From positions 3,412,501 to 3,476,500 of the forward strand of contig NZ_CP107970.1 in the NCBI RefSeq assembly GCF_036090055.1: a DNA stretch of 64,000 nt, given 5' to 3'. The notes beneath the pieces were generated by a model. The model was not told the origin of the DNA, did not search any database, and saw only the letters and a list, made by a program, of their open reading frames with translations. The translations under genes and the position numbers were made by a program. Position 1 is the stretch's first letter. Every line of letters begins with the position of its first letter. The DNA is from Nocardioides sp. NBC_00368. Its GTDB lineage: Bacteria; Actinomycetota; Actinomycetes; Propionibacteriales; Nocardioidaceae. Positions 1 to 7,812 of the stretch are shown piece by piece.

Positions 1-281
1 CCGCAGAACGCGAAGGTGTGCGGCACCGGTACGTCGGTGTCGCGCAGCGCGGTGATCACGGTGTGCTCACGCTTCATGTCGTGCGCGGTGGCGAGCACGT
101 GCCCCAGCGGCGGGCGCCGGACGATCCACTCGTGGGTGCCGTCGGAGACGGCGTACGTCAGGTTGGACTTGCCTCCGGAGATGTGGGTGGCGCTCAGCTC
201 GGCGCCGGCGCCCTCCACGTTCTCGGCGAACCATGGCCCGAGCCTGTCGAGGTCGAGGCCGGGCAGGGATTCGGTCGTCAC
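1..281 (-). CDS. Phosphotransferase (APH-type kinase) family protein, partial
   Basis: Only the first 93 codons are visible; the rest lies beyond the left edge. The GTG start is chosen because it overlaps the TGA of the preceding HAD gene (GTGA), the same coupling seen through this operon. Residues 35-43 read SGGKSNLTY, the glycine-rich ATP-binding hairpin of the aminoglycoside-phosphotransferase fold, followed by RRPPLG (55-60) and the MKREH helix (69-73) typical of the kinases related to the N-terminal domain of ACAD10/ACAD11. Those kinases phosphorylate hydroxyacyl-CoA intermediates so that an acyl-CoA dehydrogenase-like domain can process them. Being next to a HAD phosphatase of the ACAD10 type supports that reading. 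The substrate is not known from sequence. Confidence 0.85.
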   Translation of the reverse strand, partial: MTTESLPGLDLDRLGPWFAENVEGAGAELSATHISGGKSNLTYAVSDGTHEWIVRRPPLGHVLATAHDMKREHTVITALRDTDVPVPHTFAFC

Positions 282-913
282 GCGGCACCTCCGAGGGTGG
301 GAATCATCCGGGCGAGCGCTGCGCGGGTGCTCGCCGGGTCGGTGTGGAGCAGTGCGTCGAGACCGACCGCGCGGGCACCGAGGACGTTGGGCTCGGCGTC
401 GTCGATGAAGAGGCACTCCTCGGCCGGGAGGCCGAGCCTGCTCAGGGTGCGGTCGAAGATCGGCGGCTCCGGCTTGCGCATCGCGACCTCCTCGGAGATC
501 ACCACGACCTCGAAGAGCGCGTCGACCTGCTTGCGCGGGTAGAAGTTGCCCCAGCTGTTGGAGAGCAGGGCGAGCCGGATGCCGGCGTCGCGGAGCTCCT
601 CGGCCAGCGCGAACATCTCCGGGTTGGGCCGCATCCCGGCGAAGAGCCGGGACAGGACGCCGTCGGGGTCGACCGGGCTGCCGTCGTACGTCTCCAGGCG
701 GGCCGCGAGGAGCTTGTCGAACTCCTTGACCGAGAGCTCGCCGAGCTCGAGGCGGTGGATCGGGGTGCCGGCGTCGGCGTAGCGACCCAGCCACTCCTTG
801 AGCACGGTCGTGAAGCTCTCCGGCTTGATGCCGTCGGCCTTCAGCCAGGCCCGGATCGAGTCGCCGATCGGCGTGGTCAGCACCCCGCCGTAGTCGAAGA
901 TGACAGCCTTCAT
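278..913 (-). CDS. HAD-superfamily phosphatase (ACAD10-like HAD)
   Basis: 211 residues. HAD motif I is FDYGGVL near residue 7, so the second Asp of the usual DxD is replaced by Gly, as in HAD domains of soluble epoxide hydrolase/ACAD10 type. Motif II is LLSNSWG, motif III contains the Lys of RKPEPP, and motif IV is FIDDAEPNV. The ATG overlaps the stop of the upstream oxidoreductase (ATGA), and the stop overlaps the GTG of the downstream kinase, so the three are probably translated together. In animal ACAD10 a HAD domain and an APH kinase domain are fused; here they are adjacent genes. Fold assignment is firm; the substrate, and whether the Gly variant is an active phosphatase, are not. Confidence 0.85.
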   Translation of the reverse strand: MKAVIFDYGGVLTTPIGDSIRAWLKADGIKPESFTTVLKEWLGRYADAGTPIHRLELGELSVKEFDKLLAARLETYDGSPVDPDGVLSRLFAGMRPNPEMFALAEELRDAGIRLALLSNSWGNFYPRKQVDALFEVVVISEEVAMRKPEPPIFDRTLSRLGLPAEECLFIDDAEPNVLGARAVGLDALLHTDPASTRAALARMIPTLGGAA

Positions 914-1893
914 GCGACGTACACGACCCGTCCGACGGTGGTGCCGTCGGCAAGACGCTGTACGCCGTCGGCCACCTCGTCCAGGGACAGCTCCTCGCTG
1001 ACCAGCGGCTTGATCGAGCCCTCGTCCGCCATCCGGGTGAGCTCGGCGTGGCACTCCTTGACGAGCTCGGGAGCGAGCATGTTGTAGAGGCCCCAGTGGA
1101 GTCCGACGATCGAGTAGTTCTTGATCAGCGAGTGGTTGAGCGCGGCCTCCTGGATGCGGCCTCCGGCGAAGCCGATGATCAGGATCCGGCCCTCGAAGGC
1201 GATGCACTTGGTGGAGCGGTCGTAGGTGTCGCCGCCGACCGGGTCGTAGATCACGTCGGCGCCCTTGCCTCCGGTGACCTCCTTGACCACCTTCACGAAG
1301 TCCTCGGTATGGCGGTCGATGACGACGTCAGCGCCGAGCTTCTTGGCGACCTCGGCCTTCTCCGGGCCGCCGACGACACCGATCACCGTGGCACCGGCGG
1401 CCTTGCCGAGCTGGATCGCGGCGCTGCCGACCCCACCCGCGGCGGCGTGCACGAGCAGCGTCTCGCCGGGCTGGATGTGGGCGCGGCGGTGCAGCGCGAA
1501 CCAGCCGGTCTGGTAGCCGATGTAGAGGCTCGACGCCTCGGCGTCGGTGAGCGCCTCGGGAGCCGGGAACGTCGTCGCGGCGTCCATCAGCGCGAGCTCG
1601 CCGAAGCCGCCGTAGGGCAGGGCGGCGCCGCCGATCACGCGGTCACCGACCTGGAAGCCGTCGACTCCGCCACCGAGCTCGACCACCTCGCCGCACAGCT
1701 CGACGCCGGCGGTGAACGGCAGCTCGGGCTTGACCTGGTAGAGACCGCGGGCCATCAGGACGTCGGGGAAGTTGGCCGGGCTGGCCAGCACCTTCACGAC
1801 GAGCTGTCCGGCCCCGGGGGACGGGTCGGGCACCTCCTCGAGCCTCATCACGTCCTTGGGCTCACCGAGCTCGTTGATCCGCCACGCCTTCAT
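910..1893 (-). CDS. NADPH:quinone oxidoreductase family (zinc-free MDR) protein
   Basis: 327 residues, usual family length. The N-terminal GroES-like fold carries VKVLASPANFPDVLMARG, and the Rossmann nucleotide loop reads AAAGGVGSAAIQLGK. The structural-zinc cysteine cluster of classical alcohol dehydrogenases is absent, so it belongs to the zinc-independent quinone oxidoreductase/enoyl reductase branch. ATGA overlap with the upstream SDR and with the downstream HAD gene shows tight operon coupling. In this context it probably reduces an enoyl or quinone-like intermediate of acyl-chain breakdown; the substrate is inference. Confidence 0.85.
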   Translation of the reverse strand: MKAWRINELGEPKDVMRLEEVPDPSPGAGQLVVKVLASPANFPDVLMARGLYQVKPELPFTAGVELCGEVVELGGGVDGFQVGDRVIGGAALPYGGFGELALMDAATTFPAPEALTDAEASSLYIGYQTGWFALHRRAHIQPGETLLVHAAAGGVGSAAIQLGKAAGATVIGVVGGPEKAEVAKKLGADVVIDRHTEDFVKVVKEVTGGKGADVIYDPVGGDTYDRSTKCIAFEGRILIIGFAGGRIQEAALNHSLIKNYSIVGLHWGLYNMLAPELVKECHAELTRMADEGSIKPLVSEELSLDEVADGVQRLADGTTVGRVVYVA

Positions 1894-2666
1894 ACCTGTC
1901 CTTCCACGTGCTGCCAGAGTCGGTTCATCCCGCCGAGCCACTTGTCGGTCTGTGTCGCCCGCGCGGCGTAGTAGTCGCCCACCTCCGGGTGCGGGAGCAC
2001 CAGGAAGCGGTCGTCCTTGGTCGCCTCCCAGGCGCTCTCGGCGACCTGCTCGGGCGTCAGCGCCGCGTCGCGGCTGAGCAGGTCCTTCATCACGCCGGAC
2101 CGCTCGAGCATCCCGGTCTGCACGCCCTGCGGACAGATCGCCTGGACGACGATCCCGTGGTGGCGATAAGTCGCCGAGAGCCACTCCGCGAAGGCAACCG
2201 CGCTGTGCTTGGTGACGGTGTAGGTCGGCGCGCCGATCATCATCAGCAGCCCCGCCGCGCTCGCGGTCACCACGTAGCGGCCGGCCTTGCGCTCGACCCA
2301 CTCGGGGACGAGGAGCCGCGCTGCCCTGACGTGGGCCATGACGTTGACCTCGTACGACGCCTGCCAGTCCTCCTCGGGACAGTCCAGGCCGATGCCCCGG
2401 TCGATGCCGGCATTTCCGTACCACGCGTCGATCTGGCCGAGGTGGCCCTTCGCCGCCTCGACCAGGCGGGCGACGCCCTCGACGGAAGCCGCGTCGCCGG
2501 CCACCGGGTGGGCGCCGATCTCCTTCGCGGTCTCGGCCAGGCGTACGTCGTCGATGTCGTTGACCACCACGCGGACGCCCTCGGCGACGAGCCGGGCGGC
2601 CAGCGCCCGGCCGATGCCGCCCGCGGCGCCGGTGACGACGGCGGTGCTGTCGGGAGCGATCGGCAT
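1890..2666 (-). CDS. SDR family oxidoreductase
   Basis: 258 residues. The classical short-chain dehydrogenase pattern is visible: cofactor loop TGAAGGIG near residues 12-19, NAG after strand 4 (YGNAGI), a Ser in VTASAAG and the catalytic YTVTK. Its ATG shares one base with the upstream SDR stop (TGATG), and its own stop overlaps the next start. Two different SDRs in a row in one operon suggests successive hydroxyacyl oxidation steps or different chain lengths. The acidic residue after strand 2 (VNDID) suggests NAD(H) preference. Exact substrate unknown. Confidence 0.88.
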   Translation of the reverse strand: MPIAPDSTAVVTGAAGGIGRALAARLVAEGVRVVVNDIDDVRLAETAKEIGAHPVAGDAASVEGVARLVEAAKGHLGQIDAWYGNAGIDRGIGLDCPEEDWQASYEVNVMAHVRAARLLVPEWVERKAGRYVVTASAAGLLMMIGAPTYTVTKHSAVAFAEWLSATYRHHGIVVQAICPQGVQTGMLERSGVMKDLLSRDAALTPEQVAESAWEATKDDRFLVLPHPEVGDYYAARATQTDKWLGGMNRLWQHVEGQV

Positions 2667-3427
2667 CAGACGCGACCGCCGGCGAGGGTGAGGCCGCCGT
2701 CGACGGTGACGAGCTGGCCGGTCATCCAGCCGGCGTCCTCGGAGAGGAGGAAGGAGGCGACGCCGGCGATGTCCTCGGGTACGCCGAGGCGCTTGAGCGG
2801 GTAGGCCGCCGAGACCTCGGCCTCGCGGCCCTCGTAGAGGAGCTCGGCGAACTTGGTCTTCACGACCGCCGGGAGGATCGCGTTGACGCGCACCTTCGGG
2901 CCGAGCTCGACCGAGAGCTCCTGGGTGATGTAGCTGAGCATCGCCTTGCTCGCGCCGTACGTCGCGATCAGGGGCGTCGGGGCCAGGCCGGCCACCGAGG
3001 AGATGTTGACGACCGCGCCGCCGTGCTCGGACATCCACTGCCGCCAGACCTGCTGGGTCCAGCCGATCGGCGAGAGGCAGTTGACCTCGACGGTCTTGCG
3101 TGCCGACTCGCGGTCCATGTCGATCAGGCCGCCGGCCTTCGGGTTGATGCCGGCGTTGTTGACCAGCAGGTCCGCGCTGCCGAAGGTGTCGATCGCCGCC
3201 TTGACGACCTCCTCCTGGTGGGCCGGGTCGTCGGCCTTGCCGGCGATGCCGAGGGCGACCTCCTTGCCACCGAGGCCCTCGACCGCCTCCGCCAGCGCCT
3301 CGGGCTTGCGCGCCGTGATGACGACCTTCGCACCCTCCTCCACCAGCCGCTGGGCGATACCCAGCCCGATGCCCCGGCTGGCCCCGGTGATGATCGCCGT
3401 ACGTCCCTCGAACCTCGACATGCTCAT
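2666..3427 (-). CDS. SDR family oxidoreductase (FabG-like), first gene of operon
   Basis: 253 residues, glucose/3-oxoacyl reductase-like SDR. Cofactor loop TGASRGIG (about 15-22), NNAGIN, catalytic Ser in ISSVAG, and YGASK. An ATG three codons from the first (MSMSRFEG) is an alternative start. It is the promoter-proximal gene of the five-gene minus-strand operon that continues past the left edge. A palindrome of the TetR-operator type lies 22-37 nt upstream of the start, so the operon is probably repressed by a TetR regulator encoded elsewhere. Confidence 0.9.
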   Translation of the reverse strand: MSMSRFEGRTAIITGASRGIGLGIAQRLVEEGAKVVITARKPEALAEAVEGLGGKEVALGIAGKADDPAHQEEVVKAAIDTFGSADLLVNNAGINPKAGGLIDMDRESARKTVEVNCLSPIGWTQQVWRQWMSEHGGAVVNISSVAGLAPTPLIATYGASKAMLSYITQELSVELGPKVRVNAILPAVVKTKFAELLYEGREAEVSAAYPLKRLGVPEDIAGVASFLLSEDAGWMTGQLVTVDGGLTLAGGRV

Positions 3428-3448
3428 TCCCTCGTGTGCTCGGCTAAT

Positions 3449-3464
3449 CTAAGCGCTTGCTTAG
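3449..3464. promoter_or_regulatory. TetR-type operator palindrome
   Basis: CTAAGC-N4-GCTTAG, perfect six-base arms, just upstream of the SDR operon start at 3427. It resembles operators of TetR regulators of fatty acid and steroid breakdown in actinobacteria (CAAG/CTTG half-sites). No regulator is encoded beside it. Confidence 0.55.
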
Positions 3465-3543
3465 GTGGTGACAGCGGTCACTCTACGGGGTAGCCCGAGA
3501 ACATGGAAGGTCGGCGTCCAAGCAATGCCGAGAAGTCAGCCCC

Positions 3544-3606
3544 GTCGGCCGAGGCGTCGCGTAGGTCGGCCGAAGCGTCCCGCGCGTCGGCCGAGCTGTC
3601 GTGCCC
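3544..3606. repeat. 21-bp tandem repeat, three copies
   Basis: Three consecutive 21-bp units beginning GTCGGCCGAGGCGTC, GTCGGCCGAAGCGTC and GTCGGCCGAGCTGTC. A partial inverted copy (CTCGGCCGAC) follows at about 3613. The same unit, again with 21-bp period, occurs at 56989-57030. It lies in a 457-bp gene-free gap. Confidence 0.7.
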
Positions 3607-3662
3607 GACCACTCGGCCGACGGGCGCACCGGCCGTACGGCGAAGGTGCCAGCGGCCAGAAT

Positions 3663-3728
3663 CCCGCCATGGCGGGGAAGTGCGGACTCCATGCCCGTTC
3701 AAGCAGCCCATTTTCCCGCCATGGCGGG
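3663..3728. repeat. Two copies of palindrome CCCGCCATGGCGGG
   Basis: Perfect 14-bp palindromes at 3663-3676 and 3715-3728, each followed within two bases by AAGTG. Their spacing is 52 bp. Function unknown; probably part of a decayed transcript-end structure. Confidence 0.65.
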
Positions 3729-3775
3729 AAAGTGCCCGCCCACCCGCGACCCGCCCCAGAAGCAACAGCGAAAAC

Positions 3776-3819
3776 GCAGTTGTGGGCGACGAAACTGTCG
3801 TTTCGTCGCCCACAACTGC
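3776..3819. terminator. Long perfect hairpin downstream of guaB3
   Basis: A 20-bp perfect stem with a 4-nt loop (TGTC); the left arm begins GCAGTTGTGGGC and the right arm ends GCCCACAACTGC. It starts 66 nt past the guaB3 stop on the minus strand. There is no U-tract, as is common for actinobacterial terminators, so termination is inferred. Confidence 0.6.
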
Positions 3820-3873
3820 GGACTCGGTCCGCCAGAACTGCGGACTCGGCCCGCCAGAACTGCGGACTCGGCC
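3818..3873. repeat. 22-bp tandem repeat, 2.5 copies
   Basis: Units at 3818-3839 and 3840-3861, beginning GCGGACTCGG and ending CCGCCAGAACT, plus a third half unit. They sit directly between the guaB3 stop and the hairpin at 3776. Confidence 0.65.
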
Positions 3874-3884
3874 GGATGGAGTCG

Positions 3885-4991
3885 TCAGCCGACGACGACC
3901 TCGATCCGCTGGAACTCCTTGAGGTCGGTGTAGCCGGTGGTGGCCATGGCGCGCTTGAGGGCACCGACGAGGTTCATGGTGCCGTCGGCGACGTGGGAGG
4001 GGCCGTAGAGGACCTCCTCGAAGGTGCCGACCGGCGAAAAGGCGACGCGCTCGCCGCGGGGCAGGTCGGCGTGGTGAGCCTCGTTGCCCCAGTGGAATCC
4101 CTTGCCGGGAGCATCGGTGGCGCGGGCGAAAGGCGACCCGACCATGACCGCGTCGGCACCGCAGGCGATCGCCTTGGCGATGTCGCCGGAACGACCGACG
4201 GCTCCGTCGGCGATGACGTGCACGTAGCGGCCGCCGGACTCGTCCAGGTAGTCACGACGGGCAGCAGCCACGTCGGCGACGGCCGAGGCCATCGGCACCG
4301 CGACACCCAGCACCGTCCGGGTGGTGTGGGCGGCACCGCCGCCGAAGCCGACGAGCACACCGGCCGCGCCGGTGCGCATCAGGTGGAGTGCGGCCTGGTA
4401 GGTGGCACAACCACCGACGATGACCGGCACGTCGAGCTCGTAGATGAACTCCTTGAGGTTGAGCGGCTCGGCCTGCGAGGAGACGTGCTCGGCCGAGACG
4501 GTGGTGCCGCGGATGACGAAGAGGTCGACGCCGGCGTCGACGACGGCCTTGGCGTACTCCTTGGTCCGCTGCGGGGACAACGCCCCGGCGACGGTGACGC
4601 CCGAGGCGCGCACCTCGCGCAGCCGCTCGGTGATCAGCTCGGCCTGGATCGGAGCCTCGTAGATCTCCTGCAGACGCCGGGTCGCGTCGACACCGCTCAG
4701 CTCGGCCAGCTCGTCGAGCAGCGGCTGCGGGTCGTCGTAGCGGGTCCACACGCCCTCGAGGTTGAGCACGCCGAGACCGCCGAGCTTGCCCATCGCGATC
4801 GCGGTCGACGGCGACATCACCGAGTCCATCGGCGCGGCGAGGACGGGGATGTCGAAGCGGTAGGCGTCGATCTGCCAGTCGGTGCTGACCTCGGTGGTGT
4901 CGCGGGTGCGGCGGGACGGCACGATCGCCACGTCGTCGAAGGCGTACGCCCGTCGTGCTCGCTTGGCCCGGCCGATCTCGATCTCAGTCAC
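3885..4991 (-). CDS. guaB3: GuaB3 family IMP dehydrogenase-related protein
   Basis: 368 residues, lacking the CBS pair found in GuaB. The IMPDH/GMPR barrel is clear (opening FDDVAIVPSRR, then AAPMDSVMS and GGLGVLNLEG). Where GuaB in this window has GPGSICTTR, this protein has GGGAAHTTR, so the catalytic Cys position is His. GuaB3 proteins are widespread in actinobacteria but their reaction is poorly defined, and loss of the Cys argues against ordinary IMP dehydrogenase chemistry. GTG start; AACAAT lies 7 nt upstream, so the mRNA may be leaderless, with the same spacing as coaA. It is monocistronic, with a long hairpin downstream. Confidence 0.9.
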   Translation of the reverse strand: MTEIEIGRAKRARRAYAFDDVAIVPSRRTRDTTEVSTDWQIDAYRFDIPVLAAPMDSVMSPSTAIAMGKLGGLGVLNLEGVWTRYDDPQPLLDELAELSGVDATRRLQEIYEAPIQAELITERLREVRASGVTVAGALSPQRTKEYAKAVVDAGVDLFVIRGTTVSAEHVSSQAEPLNLKEFIYELDVPVIVGGCATYQAALHLMRTGAAGVLVGFGGGAAHTTRTVLGVAVPMASAVADVAAARRDYLDESGGRYVHVIADGAVGRSGDIAKAIACGADAVMVGSPFARATDAPGKGFHWGNEAHHADLPRGERVAFSPVGTFEEVLYGPSHVADGTMNLVGALKRAMATTGYTDLKEFQRIEVVVG

Positions 4992-5058
4992 AGGACGGAT
5001 TGTTCCACGTGACCGGATCGAGATCGGAAAGCACGCACCGACCTGGACCGTCGAGGCG

Positions 5059-5877
5059 CTAGCTGCGTACGGCGGTGAGCAGCAGGTACTCCCAGTTCAT
5101 GGTCCCGCCGTCGAGGTGCCGGTCCCCCAGCTCGGCGAGCGCGGCGTCGAGCTCGCCGGTCCGTGACTCGTCGTCGGCGATCCCGCGATAGGCGACGATC
5201 GTCGGCCCGTAGCAGGCCTTGAAGAAGTCGCGGAACTCCGCGCCGGTGTCGAACGAGTCGATCGCGACCGTCCGCTTCTCGGCCCGGACGTCGCTCACCG
5301 AGTCACCGAGCAGGCCGCGTACGTGGCTCTCGTCGCCCCACCTCGGAGGCGGCTGGGCACCCTCGGGCGGCGGTGCCATGAACGGCTTCATCGTCGCGAA
5401 CATCTGGCCGATGAAGCCCTCGGGCGTCCAGCTGATCAGACCGATCCGGCCGCCCGGCCGCACGACCCGGACCAGCTCGGCGGCGGCCTTCTCGTGGAAC
5501 GGCGCGAACATGATGCCCACGCACGACATCACGACGTCGTACGCGGCGTCGTCGAACGGCAGGGCCTCGGCGTCAGCGACGCGCCAGGTGATCGAGCCCG
5601 CGCCGGCTTCCTCCGCGTGCGCCTGCCCGATCTCGAGCAGCTCCGGCGTCAGGTCGCTCGCGGTGACGTCCGCGCCGGCGAGCGCGGCGGGTACGGCGGC
5701 GTTCCCGGTGCCGGCGGCGATGTCGAGCACGCGGTCGCCGGACCCGATCTCGCAGGCCTCGACGAGCACCCGACCGAGCTCGGGGATGAGCTCGTCGGCG
5801 ACCCGGGCGTAGTTCCCCAGCCCCCACATCGTCCGGTGCTTGGCCTTCAGGTCGGGTGAAGCTGGTGATGCGGTCAT
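5059..5877 (-). CDS. Class I SAM-dependent methyltransferase
   Basis: 272 residues. Motif I VLDIAAGTGNAAV (near residue 50), acidic loop SDLTPELL, motif II-like DVVMSCVGIMF and motif post-III VVRPGGRIGLISW define a UbiE/BioC-like methyltransferase. The start is set by GGAGGA seven nucleotides upstream of ATG. The C-terminal half has an FFKACYG segment seen in small-molecule methyltransferases. Substrate unknown. Stands alone between guaB3 and a DUF3224 gene. Confidence 0.85.
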   Translation of the reverse strand: MTASPASPDLKAKHRTMWGLGNYARVADELIPELGRVLVEACEIGSGDRVLDIAAGTGNAAVPAALAGADVTASDLTPELLEIGQAHAEEAGAGSITWRVADAEALPFDDAAYDVVMSCVGIMFAPFHEKAAAELVRVVRPGGRIGLISWTPEGFIGQMFATMKPFMAPPPEGAQPPPRWGDESHVRGLLGDSVSDVRAEKRTVAIDSFDTGAEFRDFFKACYGPTIVAYRGIADDESRTGELDAALAELGDRHLDGGTMNWEYLLLTAVRS

Positions 5878-6008
5878 GTCTTCCTCCACGACGTCGACCC
5901 GAGATGTGATCTGGAGCTCCAGCCTCACCCCGGGCGCCCGACGGACGACACGGCACGTTCCGAACTCATCGAAGTTCAGGATCTTTTGCGCCACCACCCC
6001 ACCGTGCA

Positions 6009-6476
6009 TCAGCTCCAGTCGTAGGAGAGGACGAAGCCGTACGCCTCCCCGCCGCCCTCCTCCGAGAGGATCATGTCGGCCTCGCCGACGAGGCCCTCGA
6101 GGCCGCCGGTGCCGAGTCCGGGGATGACGGTGAGGTGGGAGCGGACGGTCTTGTCGGCGTACGTCCCGCTGATCCGCCACACGCAGGAACCCTCCTGGCC
6201 GGCGATGGAGCCGGTGAACTGCTCGTACGCCTCGAAGACCGCTCCCCCGGCGGGGTTGCCGTAGGCCCCGATCATCCGCGCGACGCCCGTGCCCTCGATC
6301 TCGCCGGCGTAGGTGTAGTCGGTCTCGGAGGTGGTCAGGCCGCGCGTGGGGATGTAGACGTCGTCGCCCATCCGGGTGCCCTCGCCGTCGATGTCGACGT
6401 AGGCCGCCTCGATCCAGCGCGCGACGGTCATCGTGGTGCTTGCCTTGTTTCCGTAGGTGTTGCTGGGGCTCTTCAT
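6009..6476 (-). CDS. DUF3224 domain-containing protein
   Basis: 155 residues. The pattern TGVARMIGAYGNPAGGAVFEAYEQFTG split by short gaps, then CVWRISGTY and GTGGLEGLVGEA, matches the small beta-barrel DUF3224 family (function unknown, possibly ligand binding). No signal peptide. It is divergent from the AraC-type gene at 6540 with 63 bp between the starts; such AraC/DUF3224 pairs are common in actinobacteria, so the regulator probably controls it. ATG chosen; an in-frame ATG 15 codons further in is possible. Confidence 0.8.
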   Translation of the reverse strand: MKSPSNTYGNKASTTMTVARWIEAAYVDIDGEGTRMGDDVYIPTRGLTTSETDYTYAGEIEGTGVARMIGAYGNPAGGAVFEAYEQFTGSIAGQEGSCVWRISGTYADKTVRSHLTVIPGLGTGGLEGLVGEADMILSEEGGGEAYGFVLSYDWS

Positions 6477-6539
6477 GGCTCCAGCCTGCTGCCGGAACAG
6501 GGGCGCGGGATTGAAGGAACGCGCCATATCGTTGGCGGC

Positions 6540-7337
6540 ATGGTGGGCCAGATGGAGGGCAGGGGCTATCCCGACGCGATCGTGCGGCCGGTCACGGCGG
6601 CGCGGACCATCACGACCGAGCGGTTCGCGCCCTCCGCGGAGATCGCCGGGCACGTGGACTACCACTGGTACGTCGGCTGGGACCTCGAGCACCCGCACGA
6701 CCAGCAGGTCATCCCGCAGCCCCGGATCCACATCGCCGCCGAGGACGGCCGGCTGCTGGTCCACGGGATCGGCCGGCGCCCGTTCGTCCGGCACCTCACC
6801 GGCCGCGGTCACACGCTCGGTGTCGCGTTCCTGCCCGGCCTGTTCCGCCCCGTGCTCGGCAGCCGGGTAAGCGCGATCGCGGACCAGGTGGTGCCCGCGC
6901 AGGACCTGCTCGGTGTCGACGACCGCCCGGCCGCGGACCGGATCCTGTCGTCGGCCGATCCGAAGGAGATGGCCGCCGCGATGGAGGCCTACCTCCTCGA
7001 GGTCGGCCTGCCCGCGGACCCGGTCGCCGAGGACGTACGCCGCTGGGTCACTCTCGCCGAGGACGACCGCTCGATCACCCGGGCCGAGCAGCTCGCCGAC
7101 CACGCCGGCCTGAGCCTGCGGTCGCTGCAGCGCCTGTTCAGCGAGTACGTCGGGATCGGCCCGAAGTGGGTCGTGCAGCGGTTCCGCGTGCTGGAGGTCG
7201 CCGCCCGCGCCCATTCCGGCGACGTCGACTGGGCCGCCGTCGCCGCGGAGCTCGACTTCAGCGACCAGGCCCACCTGGTGCGTACGTTCCGAGACGTCGT
7301 GGGCGCTCCCCCGGCTACGTACGCGAAGGACCTGTGA
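6540..7337 (+). CDS. AraC family transcriptional regulator
   Basis: 265 residues. N-terminal sensor half of the DUF6597 type (VDYHWYVGWDL, QPRIHI) and a C-terminal AraC DNA-binding domain with two HTH units: LADHAGLSLRSLQRLFSEYVG and WAAVAAELDFSDQAHLVR split by the linker; it ends with the PATYA signature. An ATG four codons downstream (6552) is an alternative start. The 3' end overlaps the opposing GNAT gene by 23 bp. It probably regulates the divergent DUF3224 gene. Confidence 0.88.
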   Translation: MVGQMEGRGYPDAIVRPVTAARTITTERFAPSAEIAGHVDYHWYVGWDLEHPHDQQVIPQPRIHIAAEDGRLLVHGIGRRPFVRHLTGRGHTLGVAFLPGLFRPVLGSRVSAIADQVVPAQDLLGVDDRPAADRILSSADPKEMAAAMEAYLLEVGLPADPVAEDVRRWVTLAEDDRSITRAEQLADHAGLSLRSLQRLFSEYVGIGPKWVVQRFRVLEVAARAHSGDVDWAAVAAELDFSDQAHLVRTFRDVVGAPPATYAKDL

Positions 7338-7812
7338 GGGGCAGCGTGAAGCGCGCCTTGGCGGCCTCGCGGGCGCCGGTGCGGCGGTAGAAGCGGATCG
7401 CTCCGTCGTTCCACTCCGGCGTCTGCCACTGCAGCTCACCGGCGCCGGCCGCATGCGCTTCGGCCTCCACCGCCTGCATCAGCAGGCGGCCCGCGCCCCG
7501 ACCCCGGGTGGACTCCCGCAGGAACAGACAGTCGAGGTGGGCGTACTCGGCCGCCTGCCAGGTCGAGGCCTCCGGGCTCCAGCTCGCGTAGCCGACGAGC
7601 GCGTCGCCCTGGACCGCGACGAGGACCCGGAGCCGCGGCCGGGGGACGAACAGCCACGCCGCGAGCGCGGTCTGCAGGTCCGGTCGAGGATCGGCCGCTC
7701 GCTCGTAGCTGGCGTGCTCCCGGATCAGGTCGACCAGCTCGGGCAGGTCGTCAGCTCCTACCGGACGGATCGAGACGCTGCGGGCCAAGCGGATCCTGGA
7801 GTCAGCAAGCAC
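7315..7812 (-). CDS. GNAT family N-acetyltransferase
   Basis: 165 residues. Acetyl-CoA binding motif A reads LRESTRGRGAGRLLM (about residues 98-112), followed by the motif B region WNDGAIRFYRRTGA. The GTG start at 7812 overlaps the upstream rhodanese stop by 11 bp; a TTG ten codons in is an alternative. Substrate unknown. Transcribed with the rhodanese gene. Its 3' end overlaps the AraC gene tail to tail. Confidence 0.85.
   Translation of the reverse strand: MLADSRIRLARSVSIRPVGADDLPELVDLIREHASYERAADPRPDLQTALAAWLFVPRPRLRVLVAVQGDALVGYASWSPEASTWQAAEYAHLDCLFLRESTRGRGAGRLLMQAVEAEAHAAGAGELQWQTPEWNDGAIRFYRRTGAREAAKARFTLPLTGPSRT

Noticed and set aside
3503..3922. Short repeat protein (SAEASRR-like) in the 3.4-3.9 kb gap
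   Set aside because: The peptide repeat arises from 21-bp DNA repeats, which are open in several frames on both strands; no ribosome site and it runs into guaB3.
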